Shown: positions 1-9,396 of the stretch, in pieces
Position numbering within the stretch: position 1 is the stretch's first letter
Layout of the letters: each line of letters starts with the position of its first letter
Assembly (NCBI RefSeq): GCF_003259525.1
Contig: NZ_QLLO01000006.1
Span: 1-64,000 of the forward strand
DNA length: 64,000 nucleotides
Direction: 5' to 3'
Origin: Olleya aquimaris
GTDB lineage: Bacteria; Bacteroidota; Bacteroidia; Flavobacteriales; Flavobacteriaceae
Notes under the pieces: generated by a model
Database searches by the model: none
Told to the model about the DNA's origin: nothing
What the model saw: the letters and a program-made list of their open reading frames with translations, nothing else
Position numbers and translations under genes: made by a program

Positions 1-2210
1 GCGGTATCACAATTGGTTGGATTTAAATTCTCACAAATAGTATAATCATAAGTGTATGTTCCTGCTGTGGTTCCTGCTGCTACCGTGATCGTTCCATCTG
101 CATTCATCGTAATGCTTCCGGATGCAGGACTTGGCGCTGTTCCTGGTGTTAAAGTAATATCTGCTGGTACAACTGCTACTCCGTTTAAAGTATCATTACC
201 TAATACGGTTGCGGTTGAGCCTCCAGCAAATCCATTGATTGGACTTGAACTAAAATCATCATCCACTGCATCGATTTGACATTCTGAACCAATTGTAGTA
301 TTATCAGTTGAGCTAACATCAGCTTGTCCACCACTAACCAAATTAGGTACACCATTAGCATCTACTCCACCGGTTATCTGGCCAGTAGATCCATCAACTT
401 GTGATATTGTAATTCCAGCATCACCCTCTAGAGCATCAAAACAGCCATCATTATCTGAATCTGTATCTAAATAATCAGGAATATTATCATTATCTGAATC
501 TAAACTTTCACATGAAGACAAAATTAATTCAATACCGTCTCCACCTGTACCAAATAAACCTCCTTGAACAAATTCGACTGTAAAAGTGGAAATTTCTCCA
601 TTAATTTGAAGAGAACCTGCAGCTGTACCATCTGCATCTTGCTGGGTACTTTCTGAAGTATGACCTGGATTTGCTGAAGTATTAATACCACTATCTGAAG
701 CTGTATTTCCTGTAACATAAAAATCATCAGTGCTAGTTGTTGACACTTCTGTCCATGTTAATCCTCCTTGTAAAGTTACAATTGCTCCATTTTGAGTTGT
801 GGCACCGTCAGTACCACCTAATCTATCTAAATGAACTATTGGGTTTGTAACAGCAACAGGATTACCTAAGGAATCTTCAAAATTAACTGTTAGTGTACTT
901 CCCCAAGTATATGAGTTTTGTAACGAAGAATCATTAGCTAAATTTTCCGACCAAAAGCTTTGATTGTTAAAATTACCTGAAGTAAAACCAGCAGCATTAG
1001 TTGTTGAAACCTGGGCAATTACACCATTACCAAAATCATAAGAAGCTGTAGTCCCTGAAATAGACCAAACTCCTGATTGAGCAGGAGTACATAATCCTTC
1101 ATTTGTATCTAAAATACCGTCATTATCATCATCTAAATCTGTATCATCATCAATTCCATCACCATCATTGTCAGGTAATACAGTTACATTTGCAAATGCG
1201 GTAGAACAATTACTAGGACTAGCTGTTTCACATATTTGATATTCAATAACATATGAACCCGAGGGTGTTCCTGGAGTAACATTTACTTCACCGGTTGAAG
1301 TATTTAGAGTAACACCTGCATTATTAGTACTAATTTGAGAAATAGTTACATCAGTGGTAGTTGGCGTGTTTCCTCCTAAGCTATCATTTGATAATACATT
1401 TGAAATAGCAACACCTCCAACCCCTTCTACAACTGAACCTGAATCATTACTAGCTTCAATTATTAATACTGAATTTGGGTTTGTAAATGAAATAGGTTCA
1501 AACGCAAGTGCAAATTGTCTTGGCGTTGTTGCTATTCCTAAATCTCTTAGAACACCCGCTCTGTATCTAAATGTAGATACAGCAGAATATTCAGTTTTAG
1601 CGAGAAATTCAGAATTTGCATTGATACCCGGATTCACTAAGTCTGTTGAAGATTCAAATCTACCAGATGGTATGTAATTTAATTGAGATGGATTGTTAAT
1701 TGTATATCCACCAAAGTCACTTATGATAACATACTCTCTCATATCTCCATTGTTACCATCAACATCCATTGAATATGCGTCCAATTCTATAATGATTGGT
1801 TGAGTGTTGTCAGAATTTAGAACAAATTCAAATAAAAACTCTACATATCCACCATCTGAGGACCCATTTACTATAGTTGCCCCATCAATTTGAACTATAG
1901 GATCAAAACTTGACAGACCATTACCTAAATGATCGGCTAAATCATCAAATTGAGTTAAAGATGCTGCTTGGGAAGCAGTAATAGTTACTAGTGCATCTAC
2001 ATTAATACCTCCTCCTGTAGTAGTTACATTTTGGAATCTATATTGAGTTCCAACCGCTAAATTAGTTCCTCCATTTACAATTGTAGGATTTCTAAAATCT
2101 AGAGTTTCTTGAGCTGTAGCTGAATTAGAAACAAAAGTTGTTAAAAATAAAAGGAAAAATACTTTAAATAAAAAATTTAATGAATTCGAGAATCGAGTAG
2201 AGATTTTCAT
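1..2210 (-). CDS. Large secreted multidomain adhesin-like protein (5' part, runs off window)
   Basis: The reading frame is open from an ATG at 2210 to the window edge (736 codons), so the 3' end is missing. The N-terminus is a Sec signal peptide ending near residue 34 (...SNSATAQ). Calcium-binding thrombospondin type 3 repeats are visible at about residues 343-370 (DNDGDGIDDDTDLDDDNDG) and 567-590. Between and after them are Ig/cadherin-like modules, including two related units with VLSNDSLGG/VLGNDTLNG and CETASPSNC/CENLNPTNC signatures. This layout is typical of very large flavobacterial surface proteins exported by the type 9 secretion system (SprB-like adhesins or gliding-associated proteins). 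The C-terminal T9SS sorting domain would lie outside the window, so the export route is inferred. A palindrome sits just upstream of its likely promoter. Confidence 0.85.
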   Translation of the reverse strand, partial: MKISTRFSNSLNFLFKVFFLLFLTTFVSNSATAQETLDFRNPTIVNGGTNLAVGTQYRFQNVTTTGGGINVDALVTITASQAASLTQFDDLADHLGNGLSSFDPIVQIDGATIVNGSSDGGYVEFLFEFVLNSDNTQPIIIELDAYSMDVDGNNGDMREYVIISDFGGYTINNPSQLNYIPSGRFESSTDLVNPGINANSEFLAKTEYSAVSTFRYRAGVLRDLGIATTPRQFALAFEPISFTNPNSVLIIEASNDSGSVVEGVGGVAISNVLSNDSLGGNTPTTTDVTISQISTNNAGVTLNTSTGEVNVTPGTPSGSYVIEYQICETASPSNCSTAFANVTVLPDNDGDGIDDDTDLDDDNDGILDTNEGLCTPAQSGVWSISGTTASYDFGNGVIAQVSTTNAAGFTSGNFNNQSFWSENLANDSSLQNSYTWGSTLTVNFEDSLGNPVAVTNPIVHLDRLGGTDGATTQNGAIVTLQGGLTWTEVSTTSTDDFYVTGNTASDSGINTSANPGHTSESTQQDADGTAAGSLQINGEISTFTVEFVQGGLFGTGGDGIELILSSCESLDSDNDNIPDYLDTDSDNDGCFDALEGDAGITISQVDGSTGQITGGVDANGVPNLVSGGQADVSSTDNTTIGSECQIDAVDDDFSSSPINGFAGGSTATVLGNDTLNGVAVVPADITLTPGTAPSPASGSITMNADGTITVAAGTTAGTYTYDYTICENLNPTNCDT

Positions 2211-2251
2211 ATTATTTATAGGTAAAATTATTTTATAATCAATTTTTTTAG

Positions 2252-2285
2252 TAAATATAATAGTTTCTTGTGGTTTAAACCACAA
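2252..2285 (-). promoter_or_regulatory. Promoter with an 18-bp operator-like palindrome for the adhesin gene
   Basis: Reading the minus strand, TATATTTA at 2259-2252 resembles the Bacteroidota -7 box (TAnnTTTG), about 40 nt before the adhesin ATG. Eight bases upstream lies a perfect palindrome, TTGTGGTTTAAACCACAA (2268-2285), which covers the spacer and the -33 region. A perfect palindrome there would suit a dimeric regulator. No regulator is identified. Confidence 0.4.
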
Positions 2286-2579
2286 CACGAATTTAAATAT
2301 ACTTTTGATGTTTGATAAAGCTCAACATTAAAATGATAAATTTTTCGTTGAAATACCAATTTAAACGTTGAATATTAATTTCTTTAATTAACATAATTTA
2401 ATATTAAATCATTCAAATCTTAATATATAAATTAGTTTAAATACGAATATATTCGATTATCTGCAATTAACCAACTATTTGAAAGAAAATTCGTTAAAAA
2501 AAATTAAATACTTTGAATTAGAATTACTTACGATTTTAAATTACAGTTGGTTTTATTTAAAGATTAGTACCCATAAGTT

Positions 2580-2587
2580 TATATTTG
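2580..2587 (+). promoter_or_regulatory. Promoter -7 box of prfC
   Basis: TATATTTG at 2580-2587 matches TAnnTTTG exactly and lies 14 nt before the ATG at 2602. No clear TTG is present at the expected -33 distance. The box supports the 2602 start, because the longer frame opening with TTG at 2479 would begin upstream of this promoter. The rest of the spacer 2286-2579 is AT-rich and shows nothing else I can interpret. Confidence 0.6.
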
Positions 2588-2601
2588 CACAAATTGTTAA
2601 A

Positions 2602-4191
2602 ATGAATTTTTTAGAAGAAATAAAAAGAAGAAGAACGTTTGGGATTATTTCACACCCAGATGCTGGTAAAACGACACTAACAGAAAAATTATTATTATTT
2701 GGTGGTGCCATTACTGAAGCAGGTGCTGTAAAAAGTAATAAAATAAAAAAAGGGGCTACAAGTGACTTTATGGAGATTGAGCGTCAACGTGGTATTTCTG
2801 TTGCTACCTCTGTATTAGCTTTTGAGTATAATGGTATTAAAATAAATATTTTAGACACACCAGGACACAAGGATTTTGCAGAAGACACTTTTAGAACTTT
2901 AACTGCTGTAGATAGTGTTATTGTTGTAATAGATGTTGCAAAAGGTGTAGAGGAACAAACAGAAAAATTAGTAGAAGTCTGTCGTATGCGTAATATACCT
3001 ATGATTGTGTTTATAAATAAAATGGACAGAGAAGGTAAAGATGCATTTGAATTATTAGATGAAATAGAACAGAAACTTAAATTAACAGTTACCCCTTTAA
3101 GTTTCCCAATTGGTATGGGTTATGATTTTAAAGGAATATATAATATTTGGGAGAAAAACATTAATTTATTTAGTGGTGATAGCAGAAAAAACATTGAGGA
3201 AACTATTGAAATTAACGATTTAAATTCGGATGAATTAAATAAGTTAGTTGGTGATAATGCTGCAGAAACTCTTCGTGAAGAGTTAGAATTAGTTGATGGT
3301 ATTTATCCAAGTTTTAATCATGAAGATTATTTGAAAGGTGAATTACAACCTGTATTTTTTGGTTCTGCTTTAAATAGTTTTGGTGTTAGAGAATTATTAG
3401 ATTGTTTTGTAGAAATAGCTCCTAAACCCAGAGCTAAACAAAGTGAAGAACGTTTGGTAAAACCAGATGAAGATAACTTTTCTGGTTTTGTATTTAAAAT
3501 TCATGCAAATATGGATCCTAACCATAGAAACAGATTAGCTTTTGTTAAAATTGTTTCTGGTCAGTTTAAACGTAACACACCCTATTTACATGTTAGACAT
3601 AATAAAAAAGTGAAATTTTCAAGTCCAAATGCTTTTTTTGCTGAAAAAAAAGAAATTGTAGATGTTTCTTATCCTGGTGATATTGTTGGTTTACAAGATA
3701 CTGGAACTTTTAAAATTGGTGATACACTAACAGAGGGAGAAGTACTTAACTATAAAGGTATCCCAAGTTTTTCTCCTGAGCATTTTAGATATATTAATAA
3801 TGCAGATCCATTAAAATCTAAACAATTATTTAAAGGTATTGATCAACTAATGGATGAGGGAGTAGCCCAATTATTTACTTTAGAATTAAATGGAAGAAAG
3901 GTTATTGGTACAGTTGGTGCACTACAATATGAAGTTATACAGTATAGATTAGAGCATGAATATGGTGCAAAATGTACTTATGAAAATTTAAATGTATACA
4001 AAGCATGTTGGGTTGATCCTGAAGATAAAAAAAATGAGGAGTTCAAAGAATTTTTAAGAGTAAAACAACGCTTTTTAGCAAAAGACAAAAGAGGGCAATT
4101 AGTATTTTTAGCCGATTCTGCTTTTTCTTTACAAATGACAGAACAAAAATACCCAAGTATTAAATTTCACTACGTTTCTGAGTTTGATTAA
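2602..4191 (+). CDS. prfC: Peptide chain release factor 3
   Basis: 529-residue translational GTPase that recycles RF1/RF2 after termination. The P-loop HPDAGKTT is at residues 18-25, G3 DTPGH at 85-89, and the NKMD motif near residue 140; EF-G-like domains II and III follow. The start was moved to the ATG at 2602, since the family begins with a short MxxLEEIKRRRTFGIISHPDAG-type N-terminus and a -7 box lies between this ATG and the upstream in-frame TTG (2479). The gene stands alone on the plus strand and ends before a perfect inverted repeat that can act as a terminator. Length and motifs are normal for RF3. Confidence 0.95.
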   Translation: MNFLEEIKRRRTFGIISHPDAGKTTLTEKLLLFGGAITEAGAVKSNKIKKGATSDFMEIERQRGISVATSVLAFEYNGIKINILDTPGHKDFAEDTFRTLTAVDSVIVVIDVAKGVEEQTEKLVEVCRMRNIPMIVFINKMDREGKDAFELLDEIEQKLKLTVTPLSFPIGMGYDFKGIYNIWEKNINLFSGDSRKNIEETIEINDLNSDELNKLVGDNAAETLREELELVDGIYPSFNHEDYLKGELQPVFFGSALNSFGVRELLDCFVEIAPKPRAKQSEERLVKPDEDNFSGFVFKIHANMDPNHRNRLAFVKIVSGQFKRNTPYLHVRHNKKVKFSSPNAFFAEKKEIVDVSYPGDIVGLQDTGTFKIGDTLTEGEVLNYKGIPSFSPEHFRYINNADPLKSKQLFKGIDQLMDEGVAQLFTLELNGRKVIGTVGALQYEVIQYRLEHEYGAKCTYENLNVYKACWVDPEDKKNEEFKEFLRVKQRFLAKDKRGQLVFLADSAFSLQMTEQKYPSIKFHYVSEFD

Positions 4192-4371
4192 ACCAAAACT
4201 TATTTTAAAGCGATTTAAGAGTGTTTTATGTTTTAACACGAAGAAACATATTGCTTATAAATTATAATTCGTTTTTTAACCATTAAACAAAGTTGAAATT
4301 TACTATTACATAAATTTTAATTATAAACATATAAATGTGTTATAACTTTTGATTATAACTTATCTGTTTAC

Positions 4372-4412
4372 AAAAAATGCCTTTTTACAAATTTGTAAAA
4401 AGGCATTTTTTT
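4372..4412. terminator. Perfect 20-bp inverted repeat, bidirectional intrinsic terminator
   Basis: Bases 4372-4391 and 4392-4411 are exact reverse complements with the core TGCCTTTTTACAAA and end in A6 and T7, so a GC-containing hairpin followed by a T-run forms on either strand. It lies between convergent prfC (stop at 4191) and the DUF3467 gene and can serve both. Confidence 0.8.
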
Positions 4413-4454
4413 AACTCTAAACTTTGGACTAAAATTTAAGAAAATAGGATCTTG

Positions 4455-4662
4455 CTCAAAAAATATTTTGAGCACCTACTAAATAATAAATTTTATATTG
4501 TTTTTAAGTAATTTGGCTTGACCTGTTGGTCCAAAATTCAAAGGAATTGGAGGCTGTTCAAAAAAAATATTTTGAGCACCTACTAAATAATAAATTTTAT
4601 ATTGTTTTTAAATAATTAGGCTTGACCTGTAGGTCCAAAATTCAAAGGAATTGGAGGTTGCT
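4455..4662. repeat. Tandem duplication (unit about 104 bp) of the 3' end of the DUF3467 gene
   Basis: The block from TATTTTGAGCACC at 4464 is repeated at 4568, an offset of 104 bp. Each copy carries GAGCACCTACTAAATAATAA, then a reverse-strand stretch encoding the tail PPIPLNFGPTGQA. Copy B contains the true last codons and stop of the DUF3467 gene. Copy A lies downstream of that stop and differs at a few bases. Each copy opens with a small hairpin (in copy A GCTCAAAA...TTTTGAGC). A still older fragment (CTTGCTCA near 4451) suggests more than one round of slippage. Confidence 0.85.
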
Positions 4663-4936
4663 CATAATCTTTGATTTCACCATGGGCTTTTTCAAATCGT
4701 TTTACATTTTCGCCTAAAGCTTTTAACAATCGTTTTGCATGTTGAGGCGTCAAAATAATTCTAGACTTAACTTTACTTTTTGGTGTACCAGGCATTATAC
4801 TAACAAAATCTACTACAAACTCTGAAACAGAATGATTGATTATTGCTAAATTAGAATAGGTTCCTTCAGCAACTTTTTCGTCTAATTCAATATTTATTTG
4901 TCCTTGTTTTGGTTTATTATCTTTATTATCTGCCAT
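4616..4936 (-). CDS. DUF3467 family protein
   Basis: 106 residues, acidic and basic mixed, no signal peptide or membrane segment. The sequence (NLAIINHSVSEFVVDF..., LTPQHAKRLLKALGENV...) matches what I know of DUF3467, a small cytosolic family common next to rpoC in Bacteroidota; its function is unknown. It lies 91 bp after the rpoC stop with a terminator hairpin between, so it may be transcribed partly by read-through. Its last 13-16 codons and 3' flank are duplicated just downstream. Confidence 0.85.
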   Translation of the reverse strand: MADNKDNKPKQGQINIELDEKVAEGTYSNLAIINHSVSEFVVDFVSIMPGTPKSKVKSRIILTPQHAKRLLKALGENVKRFEKAHGEIKDYEQPPIPLNFGPTGQA

Positions 4937-4954
4937 GTTTAATTTGTTTTAAAC

Positions 4955-4984
4955 AAAGAATCCTGCATAAACGCAGGATTCTTT
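4955..4984 (-). terminator. Terminator of the rpoBC operon
   Basis: AAAGAATCCTGC (4955-4966), a 6-nt loop, then GCAGGATTCTTT (4973-4984) form a 12-bp stem 43 nt after the rpoC stop. On the minus strand the 3' arm ends in TTCTTTG, a weak T-run. It separates rpoC from the DUF3467 gene and could be leaky. Confidence 0.65.
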
Positions 4985-5027
4985 AAATTATTTAATAAGA
5001 ATTTAATGTATGATATTGACTATACAA

Positions 5028-8000
5028 TTAGTTATAATTTACTTCTTGTTTAGCTTTCATCATTTGATCAAACTCTTCTTTAGATCCTACTATGATGCTT
5101 TCGTAAGCACGCATTCCTGTTCCTGCTGGAATACGGTGTCCTACTATAACATTTTCTTTAAGACCTTCTAATGTATCTACTTTACCAGCTACTGCTGCTT
5201 CGTTTAATACCTTTGTAGTTTCTTGGAAAGACGCTGCAGATATAAACGATTTAGTTTGTAAAGAAGCTCTTGTAATACCTTGTAAGATTGGCGTTGCTGT
5301 TGCTGGCTGCGCGTCTCTTGCTACTACAAGTTTTTTATCTTCACGACGTAAGATTGAATTTTCATCTCTTAATTGGAAAGCAGAAATAATCTGTCCCTCT
5401 TTTAAGTTAGTAGAATCTCCAGCATCTTCAACTACTTTCATTCCGAAAATTTCATCATTTTCTTCAATAAAATCAGATTTATGAACCAATTGATCTTCTA
5501 AGAAGATTGTATCTCCAGAATCAATAATTCTTACCTTACGCATCATTTGTCTTACAACAACCTCAAAGTGCTTATCATTAATTTTCACACCCTGTAAACG
5601 ATATACTTCTTGTACTTCGTTTACTAAATATTGCTGTACTGCAGATGGTCCTTTAATATTTAAGATATCGTTTGGAGTTACTGATCCATCAGATAAAGGC
5701 ATACCAGCTTTAATAAAGTCATTTTCTTGTACCAAAATCTGGTTAGATAACTTTACTAAATACTTTTTAACTTCACCTAATTTAGATTCTACAATAATCT
5801 CACGATTACCTCTTTTAATTTTACCAAATGACACCACACCATCAATTGCACTAACAACTGCTGGGTTAGAAGGGTTACGCGCTTCAAAAAGCTCTGTTAC
5901 ACGTGGTAAACCTCCTGTAATATCACCTGCTTTTGCAGATTTACGAGGAATCTTAACTAAGATTTTTCCAACCTTAATTTTCTCTCCGTCGTCAATCATG
6001 ATGTGTGCACCTACTGGTAAGTTGTAAGAACGAATTGCTTCTCCTTTAGCATCTTCAACAATAAGTGTTGGTATTAATTTTTTGTTTCTTGATTCAGAAA
6101 TTACTTTTTCTTGGAAACCTGTTTGCTCATCAATCTCTACTTGATAAGTAACACCTTGTTCAATATTTTCATATCTTACTTTTCCAGCAAATTCTGAAAT
6201 AATTACACCGTTATATGGATCCCAAGAACAAACTACATCTCCTGCTTTTAATTCGTCTCCATTTTTAACAAAAATATGAGAACCATAAGGAATGTTATTT
6301 GTACTTAAAGTGATGCCTGTTTTCTTATCTACTAATTTAAGTTCTGATGTACGAGAAATCACAACATCTACTGTTTTACCATCGTTATCAGTACCTTTTA
6401 CAGTTTTTAAGTCTTCAATTTCGGCAATCCCATCAAATTTAACAGCTAATTTATTTTCTTCAGAAATGTTACCTGCAATACCTCCTACGTGGAATGTACG
6501 AAGTGTTAACTGTGTACCAGGCTCTCCAATAGATTGCGCTGCTACTACACCAACTGCTTCACCACGTTGTACCATTTTATTAGTGGCTAAGTTACGTCCG
6601 TAACATTGTGCACAAATACCTTTTTTAGCTTCACATGATAATGGCGAACGTACTTCTACAGCTTCTACTGGTGAATTTTGAATTCTTGCAGCAACTTCTT
6701 CATTAATTAATTGCCCAGCTTCTACTAAAACTTCTTCTGTTAATGGATTGTAGACATCATTTAATGAAACTCTACCAACAATTCTTTCTGCTAAATCTTC
6801 AACAACTTCATCATTCTTTTTAAGTGCTGTAACTTCTACACCTCTTAAAGTACCACAATCTTCACTGTTTACAATAACATCTTGAGACACATCTACTAAA
6901 CGACGTGTTAAGTATCCAGCATCTGCAGTTTTAAGTGCTGTATCGGCAAGTCCTTTACGTGCACCGTGAGTAGAGATAAAGTATTCTAAAATTGAAAGTC
7001 CTTCTTTAAAGTTAGAAAGAATTGGGTTTTCAATAATCTCTCCACCACCTGCATTAGATTTTTTAGGCTTTGCCATTAATCCACGCATACCTGTTAACTG
7101 ACGAATCTGTTCTTTAGATCCACGAGCTCCAGAATCAAGCATCATATATACCGAGTTGAATCCTTGTTGGTCTTCTCTAATACGCTTCATTGACAATTCT
7201 GTCAATTCTGCATTGGTAGATGTCCAAATATCAATAACTTGGTTATAACGTTCGTTATTAGTAATAAGTCCCATGTTATAGTTACCAGTAATACCATCAA
7301 CCTTAGCATTTGCTGCATCAATCATGGATTGCTTTTCTGGTGGAATAATAATATCTCCTAAACTAAATGATAACCCTCCTCTAAATGCGAAATTATATCC
7401 TAAAGTTTTTATTTCATCTAAGAAAGCAGCAGTTTCTGGTACACTAGTTACTTTAAGAATATTACCAATAATATCTCTTAAAGATTTTTTAGTTAATACT
7501 TGGTTGATATAACCTGCTGCAGCCGGAACTTTTTCGTTAAATAGTACACGTCCTACTGTTGTTTCAATAATCTGTGGTACTAATTCTCCAGCCTCATTAA
7601 AGTCCATTGTTCTAACTTTAATTCCTGCGTTTAATTCTACTTTCTTTTCGTTGTAAGCAATAGTTACTTCTTCTGCAGAATAGAAAGTTAAACCTTCACC
7701 TTTTACAGGCACCTCATTTGTAGATAATCTGTGCTTAGTCATATAATATAGACCAAGTACCATATCCTGAGAAGGTACTGTTACTGGAGATCCGTTTGCT
7801 GGATTTAATATATTATGAGAGGCTAACATTAAAAGCTGAGCTTCTAATATTGCTTCTGGTCCTAAAGGTAAGTGAACCGCCATCTGGTCACCATCAAAAT
7901 CGGCATTAAATGCAGTACACACTAATGGGTGTAACTGGATTGCTTTACCTTCAATTAATTTAGGTTGGAAGGCTTGTATACCAAGTCTGTGTAATGTAGG

Positions 8001-9329
8001 AGCACGATTTAAAAGTACTGGATGTCCTTTTAAAACATTTTCTAAAATATCCCAAACTACTGGTTCTCTTTTATCTATAATTTTCTTAGCAGACTTAACT
8101 GTTTTTACAATACCTCTTTCAATTAATTTTCTAATTACAAAAGGCTTATAAAGTTCTGCAGCCATATTTTTTGGTAAACCACACTCAAACAACTTCAATT
8201 CTGGTCCTACAACAATTACAGAACGTGCAGAATAGTCAACACGCTTACCAAGTAAGTTTTGACGGAAACGTCCTTGCTTACCTTTTAATGAGTCTGATAA
8301 TGATTTTAATGGTCTGTTAGAGTCTGTTTTTACAGCAGATGATTTACGTGTATTATCAAATAATGAATCCACAGATTCTTGTAACATACGTTTTTCATTA
8401 CGTAAAATAACCTCTGGTGCTTTTATCTCCACTAATCGCTTTAAACGGTTGTTACGGATAATTACACGACGGTATAAATCATTTAAATCTGAAGTTGCAA
8501 AACGTCCACCATCTAAAGGCACTAATGGTCTTAATTCTGGTGGAATAATTGGCACTACCTTCATAATCATCCATTCTGGACGATTTTCTCTATTTTGATT
8601 AGACTCACGTAATGCTTCAACAACTTGTAGACGTTTTAAAGCTTCTGTTTTACGTTGTTTAGACGTTTCAGTATTAGCTTTATGACGTAATTCGTATGAT
8701 AAAGCATCTAAGTCTATTCTTGACAATAGATCTATAAGACATTCTGCTCCCATTTTAGCGATAAACTTATTTGGATCAGAATCTTCTAAATATTGATTAT
8801 CCTGTGGAAGTGTTTCTAATATATTTAAATACTCTTCCTCAGTTAAAAAGTCCATTTTTTGTAATGGTTCTCCTTCTTCATTTTTAGCATTACCTGGTTG
8901 AATTACTACGTAACGTTCGTAGTAAATAATCATATCTAATTTTTTAGATGGTAATCCTAATAAATATCCTATTTTGTTTGGTAACGAACGGAAGTACCAA
9001 ATATGTGCTACAGGTACAACTAAATTAATGTGTCCAACTCTGTCACGACGTACTTTCTTTTCTGTTACTTCTACTCCACAACGGTCACAAACGATACCTT
9101 TGTATCGAATACGCTTATATTTACCACAAGCACACTCATAGTCCTTTACAGGACCAAAAATACGCTCACAGAATAAACCATCACGTTCTGGTTTATGTGT
9201 ACGATAATTGATAGTTTCTGGCTTTAACACTTCACCTCTAGACTCTGCTAAAATAGACTCTGGTGATGCTAACCCAATAGAGATTTTATTAAATCTCTGT
9301 ACTGTATTCTTATCTTGTTTTTTTGCCAT
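5028..9329 (-). CDS. rpoC: DNA-directed RNA polymerase subunit beta'
   Basis: 1433 residues, the usual length for Bacteroidota beta'. The N-terminal zinc ribbon cysteines are C66, C68, C81 and C84. The catalytic Mg-binding loop NADFDGDQM is near residue 474, and a second cysteine cluster ([11 protein letters not shown]) is near residue 896. It is the last gene of the tRNA-tuf-secE-nusG-rplKAJL-rpoBC cluster, 67 bp after rpoB with an intercistronic hairpin between them. No disrupted motif was seen. Confidence 0.99.
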   Translation of the reverse strand: MAKKQDKNTVQRFNKISIGLASPESILAESRGEVLKPETINYRTHKPERDGLFCERIFGPVKDYECACGKYKRIRYKGIVCDRCGVEVTEKKVRRDRVGHINLVVPVAHIWYFRSLPNKIGYLLGLPSKKLDMIIYYERYVVIQPGNAKNEEGEPLQKMDFLTEEEYLNILETLPQDNQYLEDSDPNKFIAKMGAECLIDLLSRIDLDALSYELRHKANTETSKQRKTEALKRLQVVEALRESNQNRENRPEWMIMKVVPIIPPELRPLVPLDGGRFATSDLNDLYRRVIIRNNRLKRLVEIKAPEVILRNEKRMLQESVDSLFDNTRKSSAVKTDSNRPLKSLSDSLKGKQGRFRQNLLGKRVDYSARSVIVVGPELKLFECGLPKNMAAELYKPFVIRKLIERGIVKTVKSAKKIIDKREPVVWDILENVLKGHPVLLNRAPTLHRLGIQAFQPKLIEGKAIQLHPLVCTAFNADFDGDQMAVHLPLGPEAILEAQLLMLASHNILNPANGSPVTVPSQDMVLGLYYMTKHRLSTNEVPVKGEGLTFYSAEEVTIAYNEKKVELNAGIKVRTMDFNEAGELVPQIIETTVGRVLFNEKVPAAAGYINQVLTKKSLRDIIGNILKVTSVPETAAFLDEIKTLGYNFAFRGGLSFSLGDIIIPPEKQSMIDAANAKVDGITGNYNMGLITNNERYNQVIDIWTSTNAELTELSMKRIREDQQGFNSVYMMLDSGARGSKEQIRQLTGMRGLMAKPKKSNAGGGEIIENPILSNFKEGLSILEYFISTHGARKGLADTALKTADAGYLTRRLVDVSQDVIVNSEDCGTLRGVEVTALKKNDEVVEDLAERIVGRVSLNDVYNPLTEEVLVEAGQLINEEVAARIQNSPVEAVEVRSPLSCEAKKGICAQCYGRNLATNKMVQRGEAVGVVAAQSIGEPGTQLTLRTFHVGGIAGNISEENKLAVKFDGIAEIEDLKTVKGTDNDGKTVDVVISRTSELKLVDKKTGITLSTNNIPYGSHIFVKNGDELKAGDVVCSWDPYNGVIISEFAGKVRYENIEQGVTYQVEIDEQTGFQEKVISESRNKKLIPTLIVEDAKGEAIRSYNLPVGAHIMIDDGEKIKVGKILVKIPRKSAKAGDITGGLPRVTELFEARNPSNPAVVSAIDGVVSFGKIKRGNREIIVESKLGEVKKYLVKLSNQILVQENDFIKAGMPLSDGSVTPNDILNIKGPSAVQQYLVNEVQEVYRLQGVKINDKHFEVVVRQMMRKVRIIDSGDTIFLEDQLVHKSDFIEENDEIFGMKVVEDAGDSTNLKEGQIISAFQLRDENSILRREDKKLVVARDAQPATATPILQGITRASLQTKSFISAASFQETTKVLNEAAVAGKVDTLEGLKENVIVGHRIPAGTGMRAYESIIVGSKEEFDQMMKAKQEVNYN

Positions 9330-9353
9330 AATTCTTATAGTGTTCAGTTTGTA

Positions 9354-9383
9354 AAGCAGTTTTAATATAATTTAAAACTGCTT
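9354..9383 (-). other. Intercistronic hairpin between rpoB and rpoC
   Basis: AAGCAGTTTTAA (9354-9365) and TTAAAACTGCTT (9372-9383) form a 12-bp stem with a 6-nt loop. There is no strong T-run after it, so RNA processing or protection is at least as likely as termination. Confidence 0.45.
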
Positions 9384-9396
9384 GACTCACTTAAAA

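Noticed and set aside
524-727. Short minus-strand ORF within the adhesin region
   Set aside because: It is in another frame than the adhesin, which has continuous coding character through the same bases.
2479-2601. Longer N-terminus of prfC from TTG at 2479
   Set aside because: It adds 41 residues unlike RF3, starts upstream of a good -7 box (2580-2587), and the ATG at 2602 gives the family's normal N-terminus.
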